50,886 nt of DNA from Lachnospiraceae bacterium (GCA_017455525.1 JAFTAP010000071.1:1-50886); one strand, 5' to 3'; shown: positions 19,199 to 27,615, counted from the stretch's first letter. Program-made: numbers and translations. Notes: generated from the sequence alone by a model not told the origin.

Positions 19199-19859
19199 CG
19201 TTAAGCCTCCTTTCAACCAGCTTCGCTGTACGTGAAAGTATCGTTATAACAATAAGATACATAATCCCGACTATAGCCCATGTCTGAAAAGCCATGAATG
19301 TATTAGCCTGTACATTCTTTGCGGTATTGACAAGCTCAGGGAAGCCTATTACAGAAAGAATGGATGTGTCCTTCAGCGTTATTATGAATTGATTAATAAT
19401 GCTCGGTATCATAGTACGTATAGCCTGCGGTAGCACGACTTTTCTCATTGATGTAGAATATGAAAGTCCCAGCGATCTCGCCGCCTCCATCTGCCCTGCG
19501 TCTACCGACTGGATGCCGGCCCTTATGATTTCAGACATATATGCGCCGCAGTTAAGCGCCAGACAAGCCGTTCCTGCCTGCAGGGCGCTAAGCGTCATAT
19601 TGAATCCGCCTATTATAGTGTTAAAAAGATATGGTATGCCAAAGTAAACAAAAAAAGCAAGCACTATCATCGGCACTCCCCTGATCACATCAACAAAAAT
19701 CTGCGACACGACATTGCAGATCCTGTTTTTTACCACGCTTAGTATGCCGAATAAAAGCCCTATTATACAGGCGAAAAACAAGCCGAGGAGAGCAAGCAGG
19801 AGCGTCCTCCCCATAGCCTGAACCAGCATTCCGCCATAAGTACCTATGATACGTACCAT
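19185..19859 (-). CDS. polar amino acid ABC transporter permease
   Basis: 224 residues from ATG 19859, preceded by AAGGGGTGG. About five membrane helices; the HisM/GlnP-family coupling signature is present as [27 protein letters not shown] (split over ~105-131). It partners the ATPase downstream and the lipoprotein upstream. A single permease gene suggests a homodimeric channel. Confidence 0.94.
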   Translation of the reverse strand: MVRIIGTYGGMLVQAMGRTLLLALLGLFFACIIGLLFGILSVVKNRICNVVSQIFVDVIRGVPMIVLAFFVYFGIPYLFNTIIGGFNMTLSALQAGTACLALNCGAYMSEIIRAGIQSVDAGQMEAARSLGLSYSTSMRKVVLPQAIRTMIPSIINQFIITLKDTSILSVIGFPELVNTAKNVQANTFMAFQTWAIVGIMYLIVITILSRTAKLVERRLNVGRQ

Positions 19860-19929
19860 TATTCCACCCCTTCTTAATAATTGCAGCCGACATATCAATG
19901 CCTTAATATGCCGACCGCATGTACCGCCA

Positions 19930-20739
19930 TTATCCCAGATATTTCTTAATTATTTCATCATACTTTCCGTTTGCCTTTATATTGGCAAGCCCTGCATTAA
20001 ACATATCTATCAGCTCCTGATTATCTGCATTAAATACTGCAAACCCATACGCCGCAGGCTCATTGCCCGTATCATGAAGAAGCTTCATTCCAAGGTTTCC
20101 CTCTTTTATATTTGCAGCCATTATAGGGGTGTCGTCTATTACTGCCGCAACCTGACCGCCCTCTACCGCCTGATACATGGTAGGCGAGTCCTCAAAATAT
20201 GTGATGGTAAAGTCATATTTGTCTGCCATGCTCTCCGCATATTCAGCGCTCATGGTGCCTGTTTTTACAGCGATAGCTCCTCCGTTTAAATCTTCAAAAC
20301 CCGCTATGGATGAATCCTTCGCTACAGCCATGCACTGATTCGCATCATAATAGCCATCCGAGAAGATCCATCCTGATTCCTTTCTCTCATCAGTAATGGA
20401 AGCCCCTGCTATCATGCCGTCTGCCTGCCCGGCCTGGCATGCTGCTATTGACGCATCCCAGCCTAATATCTGAAGATCATACTTAAATCCCTGATCCTCT
20501 GCGACAGCAGCCAGAATATCCATATCTATCCCTACGAACTCTCCGTTATCAGCCGTATACTCAAAGGGCTTAAAAGCTGAATCCGTGGCTATCACCCATA
20601 CCTTGTCAGATGATGATCCTTTTGCGGGAGCCTCTGCAGTCGTCTCCTGCTCTACGCTTCCCGTCTGCTCAGACGCCCCGCATCCGATTGCCGAAAACAC
20701 CATCAGCATAGCCAAAAAAGTGGTAATTATCTTCTTCAT
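19930..20739 (-). CDS. amino acid ABC transporter substrate-binding lipoprotein
   Basis: 269 residues from the ATG at 20739, 8 bp after GAGGAGG; ATG 20745 is also possible. The signal peptide KKIITTFLAMLMVFSAIGC ends in a lipobox Cys, so the protein is a membrane-anchored lipoprotein. The family 3 solute-binding fold is shown by FKPFEYTADNGEFVGIDMDILAAVAE and GAIAVKTGTMSAEYAE. It delivers a polar amino acid to the permease. It starts 9 bp after the peptidase C26 gene. Confidence 0.94.
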   Translation of the reverse strand: MKKIITTFLAMLMVFSAIGCGASEQTGSVEQETTAEAPAKGSSSDKVWVIATDSAFKPFEYTADNGEFVGIDMDILAAVAEDQGFKYDLQILGWDASIAACQAGQADGMIAGASITDERKESGWIFSDGYYDANQCMAVAKDSSIAGFEDLNGGAIAVKTGTMSAEYAESMADKYDFTITYFEDSPTMYQAVEGGQVAAVIDDTPIMAANIKEGNLGMKLLHDTGNEPAAYGFAVFNADNQELIDMFNAGLANIKANGKYDEIIKKYLG

Positions 20740-20754
20740 GCTCATTTCCTCCTC

Positions 20755-21468
20755 TTAAACCTTTTCTTTACTTATACAGGCATCTATGAATGCCCGGACT
20801 ATCCTCCTGCTATCCTCATCCTTCTCATAGGAAAATTCAGGATGCCATTGTACGCCGACTGCAAAGCTTTTTTCCTTTACTGCTATTGACTCTACGATGC
20901 CATCCTCCGATACAGCCATGATTTCAATGCGATCAGGCACATTCTTAACCGCCTGATGATGATAGCTGTTTACTTCATGCCCCCCCGCTCCTATTATGTC
21001 CGATAGAAGAGTATCCTTCATAACCTCTATCCGGTGAGCCGTCCTGTCATAAGGCGGGCTCATATGATGCTCCACGCTCGTCCCGTGCTCACTCGGAATA
21101 TCCTGATACAAGGTGCCGCCGAGGAATGCGTTTATGAACTGTATGCCCCTGCATATACCAAGCACAGGCATATCGTCATCGAGCGCCCAGCCTAAAAGGA
21201 TGCTCTCCATCTTATCTCTTAAAGGACATATCACCCCGCATTTATCTGCAGGCTTCTCCCCGTATAATGACGGTGAGATGTCATGTCCGCCGGTAAGAAG
21301 CAGTCCGTCACACAGTTCATATGCCTTGCGCAGCTCTTCCTCATTATCCGTTAAAGGAAGCATGATAGGAAGAGCTCCGCTATCTTCTATTGCCTTCATA
21401 TATCCCGGAAGCATCCAATAGCTTTCCTTCTCATCATCATATAAAGGAATAAGCCCTATCACTACCAT
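20755..21468 (-). CDS. peptidase C26 / gamma-glutamyl hydrolase-like class I amidotransferase
   Basis: 237 residues, start ATG 21468 after AAGGAGA. The class I glutaminase fold is seen with TGGHDISPSLYGE (~59-71), nucleophile Cys106 in GICRGIQ and His-Glu in VQWHPEF (~213). This is the PuuD-like family that releases glutamate from gamma-glutamyl compounds. It lies directly between amt and the amino acid importer and should be co-transcribed, so it may free nitrogen or glutamate from an imported or internal gamma-glutamyl compound. The actual substrate is not shown. Confidence 0.88.
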   Translation of the reverse strand: MVVIGLIPLYDDEKESYWMLPGYMKAIEDSGALPIMLPLTDNEEELRKAYELCDGLLLTGGHDISPSLYGEKPADKCGVICPLRDKMESILLGWALDDDMPVLGICRGIQFINAFLGGTLYQDIPSEHGTSVEHHMSPPYDRTAHRIEVMKDTLLSDIIGAGGHEVNSYHHQAVKNVPDRIEIMAVSEDGIVESIAVKEKSFAVGVQWHPEFSYEKDEDSRRIVRAFIDACISKEKV

Positions 21469-21486
21469 GCCATTGTCTCCTTGTTT

Positions 21487-23277
21487 TTATTCCACGTCCT
21501 GCAAAGCCGCGTAGTTCTCTTCGCCTGTTCTTATCTTCACTACCCTCGTCACGTTGTACACGAATATCTTGCCATCGCCTATATGTCCGGTATAAAGGGC
21601 TTTCTTCGACGCCTCTATCACAGCGTCTACAGGTATGCCGCTGACTATTACCTCGACCTTTATCTTAGGCAGGAGCGTAGCGTCAAGCTCAACCCCTCTG
21701 TAATACTCGCCTGCGCCCTTCTGTATGCCGCAGCCCATGACCTGAGTCACAGTCATACCGGTAACACCGAGTTCATTCAGTGCTCGCTTTAATGCGTCGA
21801 ATCTCGCAAGCTTGGCGATGATCGATACCTTATGCATGCCTGTGTCATAGAAAGCGCTTCCCTCGGCAGGGATAGTGACTTCCTTTATCACCTTGACGGA
21901 AGCATTCTTCTGTGCTTCGGTTGCCTTGTCATAAGAATCTTCACCGAGATTAGTGTTCTCATTCACATCCATCACGGTGCCCGTCATATCCTGGATCGCA
22001 AAGCCCGAATATGCGCTCGGAAGACCGTGCTCCGTAATATCAAGTCCCTCTATCTCTTCCTCAGCAGAGGCACGAAGCCCAAGTGCCTTTTTGATTATTG
22101 CGAAGGTTATGAAGATCGTGACTGCTGTCCATATTATCGTACAGATCATACCGATGAACTGTATGCCAAGCAGCTTTGCTCCTCCACCGTAGAAAAGTCC
22201 AAGCAGCTTATCACCATTTGAATCAGCGAGCGAATAAGTAGGGGCAGTATCCGTTGCAAAAAGTCCCACCGCAAGGGTTCCCCATACGCCGTTTACAAGA
22301 TGCACCGCGCATGCTCCTACAGGATCGTCAACTCTTGCAACATAATCAAAGAACCATACACCGAATACGACAAGCACCCCTGCCACGCCGCCTATTATCA
22401 TAGCCCCCGGTACGTCCACCACGTCACAGGGAGCGGTGATCGCTACAAGTCCTGCGAGCGCGGCGTTAAGGCACATAGACACATCAGGCTTCCCGTACTT
22501 AACCCATGTGAATATCATGCACACCACGGTAGCGACTGACGGTGCTATGGTAGTCGTAACAAAGATCGAGCCAAGCTGTCCTACGGTCGTAGCCGCCGCT
22601 CCGTTGAAGCCATACCAGCCAAGCCAGAGAATAAATACGCCAAGTGCCGCTATCGGAATATTATGACCGGGAAAAGCGTTTACCTTCGTTATCTTCCCGC
22701 TCTCGTCCTTCTCATACTTGCCGATACGGGGACCTAGCATAGCCGCCCCGATGAGCGCGCAGATACCGCCTACCATATGTATGCAGTTAGAGCCTGCGAA
22801 ATCATGGAAGCCCATCTGCGCAAGCCAGCCTCCTCCCCAGGTCCAATGCGCCTCTATCGGATATATGATCGCCGATATGACAGCTGAATAGACGCAATAG
22901 GATATGAACCTTGTCCTCTCCGCCATAGCTCCCGACACTATAGTCGCTGTCGTAGCGCAGAAGACCAGATTAAACACGAAATTCGACCAGTCGAACTCGG
23001 CATAGTTTGTAAATATATCCAGATTAGGCAGTCCTGCCAATCCGCCTAAGGCGTCCTCTCCCAAAAACAGCCCGAAACCTATGAATATGAACATAACCGT
23101 TCCTATACAGAAGTCCATAAGGTTCTTCATCAGGATATTTCCGGCATTCTTAGCCCTTGAAAATCCCGTCTCGCACATAGCGAAGCCCGCCTGCATCCAG
23201 AACACCAATGCAGCACCGATAAGGAACCATACACCATACACTTCGGAGCTCACATACTCCATGATCTCTTTACTCAT
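21487..23277 (-). CDS. amt: ammonium transporter fused to a C-terminal PII (GlnK) domain
   Basis: 596 residues from ATG 23277, preceded by AGGAAGGGAGAG; longer in-frame starts lie in the leader. Residues ~1-430 are an Amt/Rh channel (FWMQAGFAMCETGFSRAKN, DFAGSNCIHMVGG, GWYGFNGAA) with about eleven TM helices. After a ~60-residue linker, residues ~475-590 form a PII domain: ALKRALNELGVTGMTVTQVMG, T-loop region with EYYRG, then KIKVEVIV and GDGKIFVYNVTRVVKIRTGE. Free GlnK normally plugs AmtB when nitrogen is ample; here the regulator is tethered. It is first in a run ending at purF and has a nitrogen-type leader (23409-23482). Confidence 0.95.
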   Translation of the reverse strand: MSKEIMEYVSSEVYGVWFLIGAALVFWMQAGFAMCETGFSRAKNAGNILMKNLMDFCIGTVMFIFIGFGLFLGEDALGGLAGLPNLDIFTNYAEFDWSNFVFNLVFCATTATIVSGAMAERTRFISYCVYSAVISAIIYPIEAHWTWGGGWLAQMGFHDFAGSNCIHMVGGICALIGAAMLGPRIGKYEKDESGKITKVNAFPGHNIPIAALGVFILWLGWYGFNGAAATTVGQLGSIFVTTTIAPSVATVVCMIFTWVKYGKPDVSMCLNAALAGLVAITAPCDVVDVPGAMIIGGVAGVLVVFGVWFFDYVARVDDPVGACAVHLVNGVWGTLAVGLFATDTAPTYSLADSNGDKLLGLFYGGGAKLLGIQFIGMICTIIWTAVTIFITFAIIKKALGLRASAEEEIEGLDITEHGLPSAYSGFAIQDMTGTVMDVNENTNLGEDSYDKATEAQKNASVKVIKEVTIPAEGSAFYDTGMHKVSIIAKLARFDALKRALNELGVTGMTVTQVMGCGIQKGAGEYYRGVELDATLLPKIKVEVIVSGIPVDAVIEASKKALYTGHIGDGKIFVYNVTRVVKIRTGEENYAALQDVE

Positions 23278-23408
23278 AATCTCTCCCTTCCTCCACCTAA
23301 CAAAAAAGCCACATCCGGCACTATGCCTTAGCGACTCCTTTGTCAAATGAAACATATATTATCTTCGACGAAGATCAGACAAATAACTCCCATCCCCGCC
23401 TAAAAGTA

Positions 23409-23482
23409 AAAGGCGCCTGAGAATCTTCCCAAGCGCCTTTGCTTCATGCTATGATTTTAACCTAGCCCCTATAATTTTACAA
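23409..23482 (-). promoter_or_regulatory. nitrogen-type promoter plus attenuator hairpin, amt copy
   Basis: Minus strand: -35 TTGTAA (23477-23482), 17-bp spacer, -10 TAAAAT (23454-23459). The leader carries GAAGCAAAGGCGCUUGGG. AAAGGCGCUUGGG pairs with the CUCAGGCGCCUUU arm (23409-23440, about 13 bp), followed by UACUUUUA. The alternative AAGC-[AAAGGC]-GCUU hexaloop is present. The start codon of amt is ~170 nt downstream. Confidence 0.8.
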
Positions 23483-23596
23483 TATCCCAATCCTGCACAA
23501 AATGAATGTTAAAATTCAAAAATATTTGTAAAAAATATCCAATCAACTGATCCATCATGATCTCCGTCACACTGACAATTTTGATACCAACCTACG

Positions 23597-23629
23597 ATGA
23601 ATACCCCTATGTCCTTTAGGGGTATTCAT
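23597..23629. repeat. 13-bp perfect inverted repeat hairpin
   Basis: ATGAATACCCCTA (23597-23609) and TAGGGGTATTCAT (23617-23629) form a perfect 13-bp stem with a 7-nt loop. A related ACCCC/GGGGT hairpin lies at 27019-27038. There is no U-tract on either side, so it is not a clear terminator. The rest of 23483-23807 holds no gene I can support; 23640-23760 is weakly coding-like on the minus strand. Confidence 0.6.
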
Positions 23630-23807
23630 AAGCCCATCCCTGCTCCCAGTCCTTATATCCACAGCCTTCATTTCTTCAACAGTCCTATGGCATCCCCCAT
23701 CACGTTCTCGGAGGCAGAGCCATAAAAAACGGATCCACTCTGCCGGATGTGGCTCTTCCTCTCACATCCCAGTCAAAGAAAATCCGTGGTTTTAAACCCC
23801 TATAAAT

Positions 23808-23838
23808 AAAAAAGACGGCTGACACATTGCCAACCGCC
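23808..23838 (-). terminator. rho-independent terminator after the cupin gene
   Basis: Minus strand: GGCGGTTG (23831-23838) pairs with CAGCCGTC (23814-23821), followed by TTTTTT and ATTT. It lies ~20 bp after the cupin stop codon. Confidence 0.7.
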
Positions 23839-23859
23839 ATAAAAGCAATTTTATCATTC

Positions 23860-24354
23860 TTATTTCAATTTCTCATATTCCTCATTTGATACCGCTTCAC
23901 ACCATTCCGTAGAATCCTCTTCACCCGGAATCTCCAGTGCCAGATGCGAAAACCAGGAATCAACTGCCGCGCCGTGCCAGTGCTTAACCTCGGCAGGGAT
24001 ATTGATTACCGTTCCGGGCGTCATCTCCACAGGATCCTTGCCCCATTCCTGATAATAACCTCTTCCCCCTACACAGATCAGCATCTGTCCGCCGCCGTTC
24101 TTTGCATGATGGATATGCCAGTTATTTCTGCAGCCCGGCTCAAAAGTCACATGAAATACCGGTATCTGCTCCTTTGACACAGGCGCAAGGTAGCTCTGCC
24201 CTACAAAATATTCTCCGTAAGGGTTCGGCTCACCGATTGGGAAGAATATACTGTTCTGATATCTGTCCTTTTCTGTCAGTTCAGCATTTCCTTCATTCCA
24301 CACTTCTTTTGCAAGCCGGAACACAGCCCAGCCCTTTGGCCAGCCCACATACAT
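23860..24354 (-). CDS. cupin protein, truncated at its 5' end (CMD-cupin fusion remnant)
   Basis: 164 residues from the first available ATG. Residues ~50-145 are a cupin: NNWHIHHAKNGGGQMLICVGGRGYYQ supplies metal ligands, then INIPAEVKHWHGAAVDSWFSHLA. The first ~20 residues, MYVGWPKGWAVFRLAKEVW, match the C-terminal end of a carboxymuconolactone decarboxylase (CMD) domain. Just upstream in this frame, ITHAA still reads as CMD but runs into the hydrolase gene. So the parent was a CMD-cupin fusion whose CMD part was deleted. No start codon with a good ribosome site is visible, so expression is uncertain. Confidence 0.7.
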   Translation of the reverse strand: MYVGWPKGWAVFRLAKEVWNEGNAELTEKDRYQNSIFFPIGEPNPYGEYFVGQSYLAPVSKEQIPVFHVTFEPGCRNNWHIHHAKNGGGQMLICVGGRGYYQEWGKDPVEMTPGTVINIPAEVKHWHGAAVDSWFSHLALEIPGEEDSTEWCEAVSNEEYEKLK

Positions 24355-25372
24355 GGCTGCATGTGTAATGATATTTCAGATATTCCTTGAAAAAGGTCTC
24401 CAGCTTATCAAACGGTATCGCATCCTTGCCCCCGCCATCATACAGATCCGTATGAACTGCCCCCGGAATGATAAGAAGTTCCTTGTTGCCGGTATATTTG
24501 CTGTCCGTTATCATGTCTGCATAGGCATCCTTGCTGAAGTAACAGGAATGAGCCTTTTCTCCATGGATCAAAAGAACCGCGCTTCTGATTTCATTGCTGT
24601 ACTTGAGGATAGGTTGGTTCATAAAGGACTCGCACCCGATCACGTTCCATCCCTCATTGGAGTTGAGGGATCTTTCGTGATAACCTCTGTCCGTCTTATA
24701 ATAATCATAGTAGTCTTTAACAAAGAATGGAGCATCCGAAGGCAAGGGATCCACCACTCCGCCGGCACGCTTATATTCGCCTGCTTTCAGGTCTTCCAGT
24801 CTCTGAGCGCACATGCTTTTTCTGTTCTGATACCTTGCCTCTTCATTATCATCTGCATCAAAGTACCCCTTGGCATTGACCCTTGTCATATCATACATAG
24901 TTGACGCTGCGGTAGCTTTGACCCTGGTATCCAAAATAGCAGTATTAATAGCCATGTCTCCCCAGCCGCATATTCCAATGATGCCGATACGTTCCGGATC
25001 GACCTTGTCATTCAAAGAAAGGAAATCTACTGCTGCCATGAAATCTTCTGTATTGATATCAGGCGAAGCCATATAGCGAGGTTGCCCGCCGCTCTCACCT
25101 GTGAAGGACGGATCGAATGCAATCGTAAGAAAGCCTCTTTCAGCCATCGTCTGCGCATACAGTCCGGAGCTCTGTTCCTTAACTGCTCCGAATGGTCCGC
25201 TCACAGCGATAGCCGGGAGTTTTCCTTCTGCCCCCTTCGGTACGTACATATCAGCCGCAAGGGTAATTCCGTAACGATTGACAAATGTTACCTTGCTGTG
25301 ATCTGCCTTTTCGCTCTTCGGGAATGTCTTATCCCACTCTGCTCCTAAGTTCAGTTCTTCTTTTCTGATCAT
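24293..25372 (-). CDS. alpha/beta hydrolase (dienelactone hydrolase-like), altered C-terminus
   Basis: 359 residues from ATG 25372, 7 bp after GGAGGT; ATG 25393 is a poorer choice. The nucleophile elbow is GICGWG (around 130-140), with Cys in place of Ser as in dienelactone hydrolases. An acid/His region follows (IHGEKAHS, PGAVHTDLYD). The family end is expected at about FFKEYLK; the last ~22 residues (from YHYTCSHVCG) are frame-shifted CMD-domain sequence, so the native stop was lost in the deletion that fused it to the cupin gene. Substrate unknown. Confidence 0.8.
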   Translation of the reverse strand: MIRKEELNLGAEWDKTFPKSEKADHSKVTFVNRYGITLAADMYVPKGAEGKLPAIAVSGPFGAVKEQSSGLYAQTMAERGFLTIAFDPSFTGESGGQPRYMASPDINTEDFMAAVDFLSLNDKVDPERIGIIGICGWGDMAINTAILDTRVKATAASTMYDMTRVNAKGYFDADDNEEARYQNRKSMCAQRLEDLKAGEYKRAGGVVDPLPSDAPFFVKDYYDYYKTDRGYHERSLNSNEGWNVIGCESFMNQPILKYSNEIRSAVLLIHGEKAHSCYFSKDAYADMITDSKYTGNKELLIIPGAVHTDLYDGGGKDAIPFDKLETFFKEYLKYHYTCSHVCGLAKGLGCVPACKRSVE

Positions 25373-25373
25373 T

Positions 25374-25619
25374 TCAGATACCTCCGTTTTCATTGTCTGC
25401 CTGCTTCATTTCTTTTTCCATCCGGCGGATCAGAAGATTCAGGCAATCGACCTTCCTTCCGCTTTCGTGCAGCTCATCCATGAGCACACACCGGTTTTTT
25501 CTCATCATATGCAGCGCATTTTTCATACTGCCGGTTTCATACATGCGGATGATCTCACTGACATCTGAAACACTGCATCCAGCATCCGCAAGGGATACTT
25601 TCATCTGTTCAATATTCAT
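25374..25619 (-). CDS. small helical protein of unknown function
   Basis: 81 residues, predicted largely helical, with CSVSDVSEIIRMYETG, then RKNRCVLMDELHESGRKVDCLNLLIRRMEKE. It resembles small conserved proteins found near oxidoreductase and hydrolase genes in Lachnospiraceae, but no function is known to me. Its TGA stop is one base before the hydrolase ATG, so they are co-translated. It is divergent from the LysR gene, which may control both. Confidence 0.7.
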   Translation of the reverse strand: MNIEQMKVSLADAGCSVSDVSEIIRMYETGSMKNALHMMRKNRCVLMDELHESGRKVDCLNLLIRRMEKEMKQADNENGGI

Positions 25620-25749
25620 ATCCTGTTATTCCTGCATTCACATCATCAACTCTTCTTTACAGGCTATATCATAACAGCTTGCAATCTTCCTCGCTAATGG
25701 CTATAATGAATATCATATTATTCCATTTCGGAATATCACAAAGCAATGA

Positions 25750-25871
25750 GCAGTGCATGGTAATATGGGATATGCGTGTTGTAAGCTTGCTTACATAAAC
25801 GCATTATCACATATTGCCATATTCGGCAAATGCCGAAGAACGAGTAATGCGCAGCATTACGAGTGCACTGC
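25750..25871. repeat. cloverleaf-like set of nested inverted repeats upstream of lysR-type gene
   Basis: GCAGTGCA (25750-25757) pairs with TGCACTGC (25864-25871) as an outer stem. Inside are three arms: a ~64-bp imperfect palindrome (25757-25820) centred on GTAAGCTTGCTTAC; TTCGGCA-aa-TGCCGAA (25822-25837); and GTAATGC-gca-GCATTAC (25844-25860). The structure ends right before the AAAGGGG site of the LysR-type gene. It could be a structured leader or a palindromic mobile element. Confidence 0.7.
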
Positions 25872-25885
25872 AGAAAGGGGATATT

Positions 25886-26806
25886 ATGGAGATCAGAACC
25901 CTAAGATATTTCCTTGCGGTAGCAAGGGAGGAAAACATGACCCGCGCCGCTGAAACGCTTCATGTTACACAGCCTACGCTTTCCAAGCAGCTTAAATCTC
26001 TCGAAGAGGAACTCGGACAGAAGCTGTTTACCAGGCATAGCTTCAATATCCGCCTTACCGATGAGGGAATACTTCTGCGGAACCGCGCTGAAGATCTTGT
26101 CCGCATGGCAGACAAGATAGAGCAGGAATTCGTGTCTCTGGATGATATAACAGGCGGTGAGTTATATTTAGGGCTGGCAGAGTCCTATCAGATCAAGTTT
26201 CTGGCACAAACCATCCGTGAATTTAAGAAGCTTTATCCGAACCTCCATTACCACATCACAAGCGGAGATACCGAACAGATTGCAGATAAGCTGGATAAAG
26301 GACTTCTTGACTTTTTGGTTCTTGCAGAGCTGCCCGACAGCCGCAGATATGAATATATCGAATTTCCGGAAAGTGACATGTGGGGGCTTATCGTTCCTGC
26401 AGACGATCCCCTTTCAGCGAAAAAACATATCCGCATAAAGGATCTGAAGAACATTCCCCTGTTCTGCTCTGATCAGGCATGGAATAACGATATAAAGATA
26501 TGGGCAGGAAATGACTTTTCTGATTTATGTCTTGAAGGCTCCTTCAGACTGGCTTACAACGGTTCCATTTTTGCAAGGGAAGGTCTCGGATATCTGCTGA
26601 CCTTTGACAAACTGGTAGACACCTCAACTGAAAGCGGGCTCGTATTCCTTCCCTTATATCCAAAACTCGAAACTCGTCTGTATATAGCCTGGAACAGGCA
26701 TCAGGCATTTACACCTATTGCGGAACGCTTTTTGAGCCTTCTTAAATCATCCTTTGAAATCAAAACTCAGCCATCCGATCCCACTCTTCAGCTTTCCCCA
26801 AAGTGA
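25886..26806 (+). CDS. LysR-family transcriptional regulator
   Basis: 306 residues from ATG 25886, preceded by AAAGGGGATATT; longer starts fall inside the palindrome. The N-terminal winged helix is MEIRTLRYFLAVAREENMTRAAETLHVTQPTLSKQ (in segments over 1-35), followed by a periplasmic-binding-type effector domain (~90-295). The last ~18 residues (after ERFLSLLKSSFE) run antisense through the end of a lysin gene remnant and are probably not native. It is divergent from the small-protein/hydrolase/cupin genes and is the likely regulator of them. Confidence 0.9.
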   Translation: MEIRTLRYFLAVAREENMTRAAETLHVTQPTLSKQLKSLEEELGQKLFTRHSFNIRLTDEGILLRNRAEDLVRMADKIEQEFVSLDDITGGELYLGLAESYQIKFLAQTIREFKKLYPNLHYHITSGDTEQIADKLDKGLLDFLVLAELPDSRRYEYIEFPESDMWGLIVPADDPLSAKKHIRIKDLKNIPLFCSDQAWNNDIKIWAGNDFSDLCLEGSFRLAYNGSIFAREGLGYLLTFDKLVDTSTESGLVFLPLYPKLETRLYIAWNRHQAFTPIAERFLSLLKSSFEIKTQPSDPTLQLSPK

Positions 26807-26982
26807 AGCCCCGGCTTCTTTGGACGTAGCGACCACCGTATACACCCCCCGGAGGGCAAAACTGAATACCTTATATCCCAGATTCTGATCTGCGCACTTC
26901 TTCGCATTGGCCATAACCTTGTAAGCACTCTTCTCCTTCCATCCTCCGCAGAGTATCCCATTGCTCCCGCGATAGGTGCGAC
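26747..26982 (-). pseudogene. 3' remnant of a cell-wall lysin/amidase with SH3-like domain
   Basis: Read on the minus strand this gives an open frame of ~78 codons: YRGSNGILCGGWKEKSAYK, then VMANAKKCADQNLGYKVF, then VYTVVATSKEAGASLWGKLK, then SGIGWLSFDFKG and a TGA at 26747-26749. The WGKLKSG-GW-S-DF ending is the usual end of bacterial SH3-like repeats in N-acetylmuramoyl-L-alanine amidases and phage lysins. There is no start and no catalytic domain. The last 60 bp overlap the 3' end of the LysR gene on the other strand. Confidence 0.55.
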
Positions 26983-27018
26983 ATGGCCGAACGGCCGTGA
27001 TGTGATAAAAAATTAGTG

Positions 27019-27038
27019 AATACCCCTCTTGGGGTTAT
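27019..27038 (-). terminator. ACCCC/GGGGT hairpin with downstream T-run
   Basis: Minus strand: ATAACCCC-aaga-GGGGTATT, followed after seven bases by TTTTTT. It lies ~160 bp after the PIN gene and could end that operon. The distance from stem to T-run makes it a weak terminator. Confidence 0.35.
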
Positions 27039-27198
27039 AATTTGGAATATGATATTCTATCTCCGTTCCGTCAAGGAATGTGACCACCGCCCGGTAATCA
27101 TGAAAGACAGTCAATTGCTTGTCTATAATTTTTTCTGTGCTGCAATCAGGGGGATGTTCAAGAAAGAAGAGGAATCCGAATGGATGAAAAAATTATCG

Positions 27199-27615
27199 TT
27201 ACTCATTTTCTTCGATTATCACCATCATTTCCGCCGGGGTTACGATAAAATCCCTTTCCGGAAAATGTTTTATGTTCCCTGTAATCAGATATGCATTGTC
27301 TTCTCGCTTTTCCATCACTATCTCATAGAATACCAGATCATCCCCATCCGGTAGAATCTCACCGATAGGACTCGGTTCTACAATCATCCCAAATTGACGG
27401 ATCATTTCGAGAATTCCATTTATCCTTTCATCTGTAAACGGAAACTTTGCTCTATGAAGGACTTCACCATATTCTTCAAAAATCTCCTCGCTGTAAAGCG
27501 GTATTATTTTTTGTTCGGCTATCGCATTAACCACCTTCACAGTGGAAGTATCCGTCTTCTTGGTCAGAAGCGAAGAAATAAGCACATTTGTGTCAAAAAC
27601 CGCATAATACTTCAT
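27199..27615 (-). CDS. PIN-domain toxin (type II toxin-antitoxin)
   Basis: 138 residues. The PIN RNase fold begins YAVFDTNVLISSLL (Asp8 as first metal ligand), with SEEIFEEYGEVL (acidic residue ~45) and a late DNAYLITGN-KHF acidic/lysine region typical of the family of PIN toxins annotated as putative TA components. It overlaps the antitoxin gene by 4 bp (ATGA). As an endoribonuclease it would cut cellular RNA when not bound by the antitoxin. Confidence 0.88.
   Translation of the reverse strand: MKYYAVFDTNVLISSLLTKKTDTSTVKVVNAIAEQKIIPLYSEEIFEEYGEVLHRAKFPFTDERINGILEMIRQFGMIVEPSPIGEILPDGDDLVFYEIVMEKREDNAYLITGNIKHFPERDFIVTPAEMMVIIEENE

Noticed and set aside
23640-23760. Minus-strand coding-like stretch (GSVFYGSASENVMGDAIGLL)
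   Set aside because: It looks like a possible protein C-terminus, but I could not name a family and other frames are also partly open, so it is not listed as a gene.
25750-25871. tRNA gene, because of the cloverleaf shape
   Set aside because: Arm lengths are wrong, one arm is ~64 nt, and no T-loop GTTCRA or anticodon arm is found.
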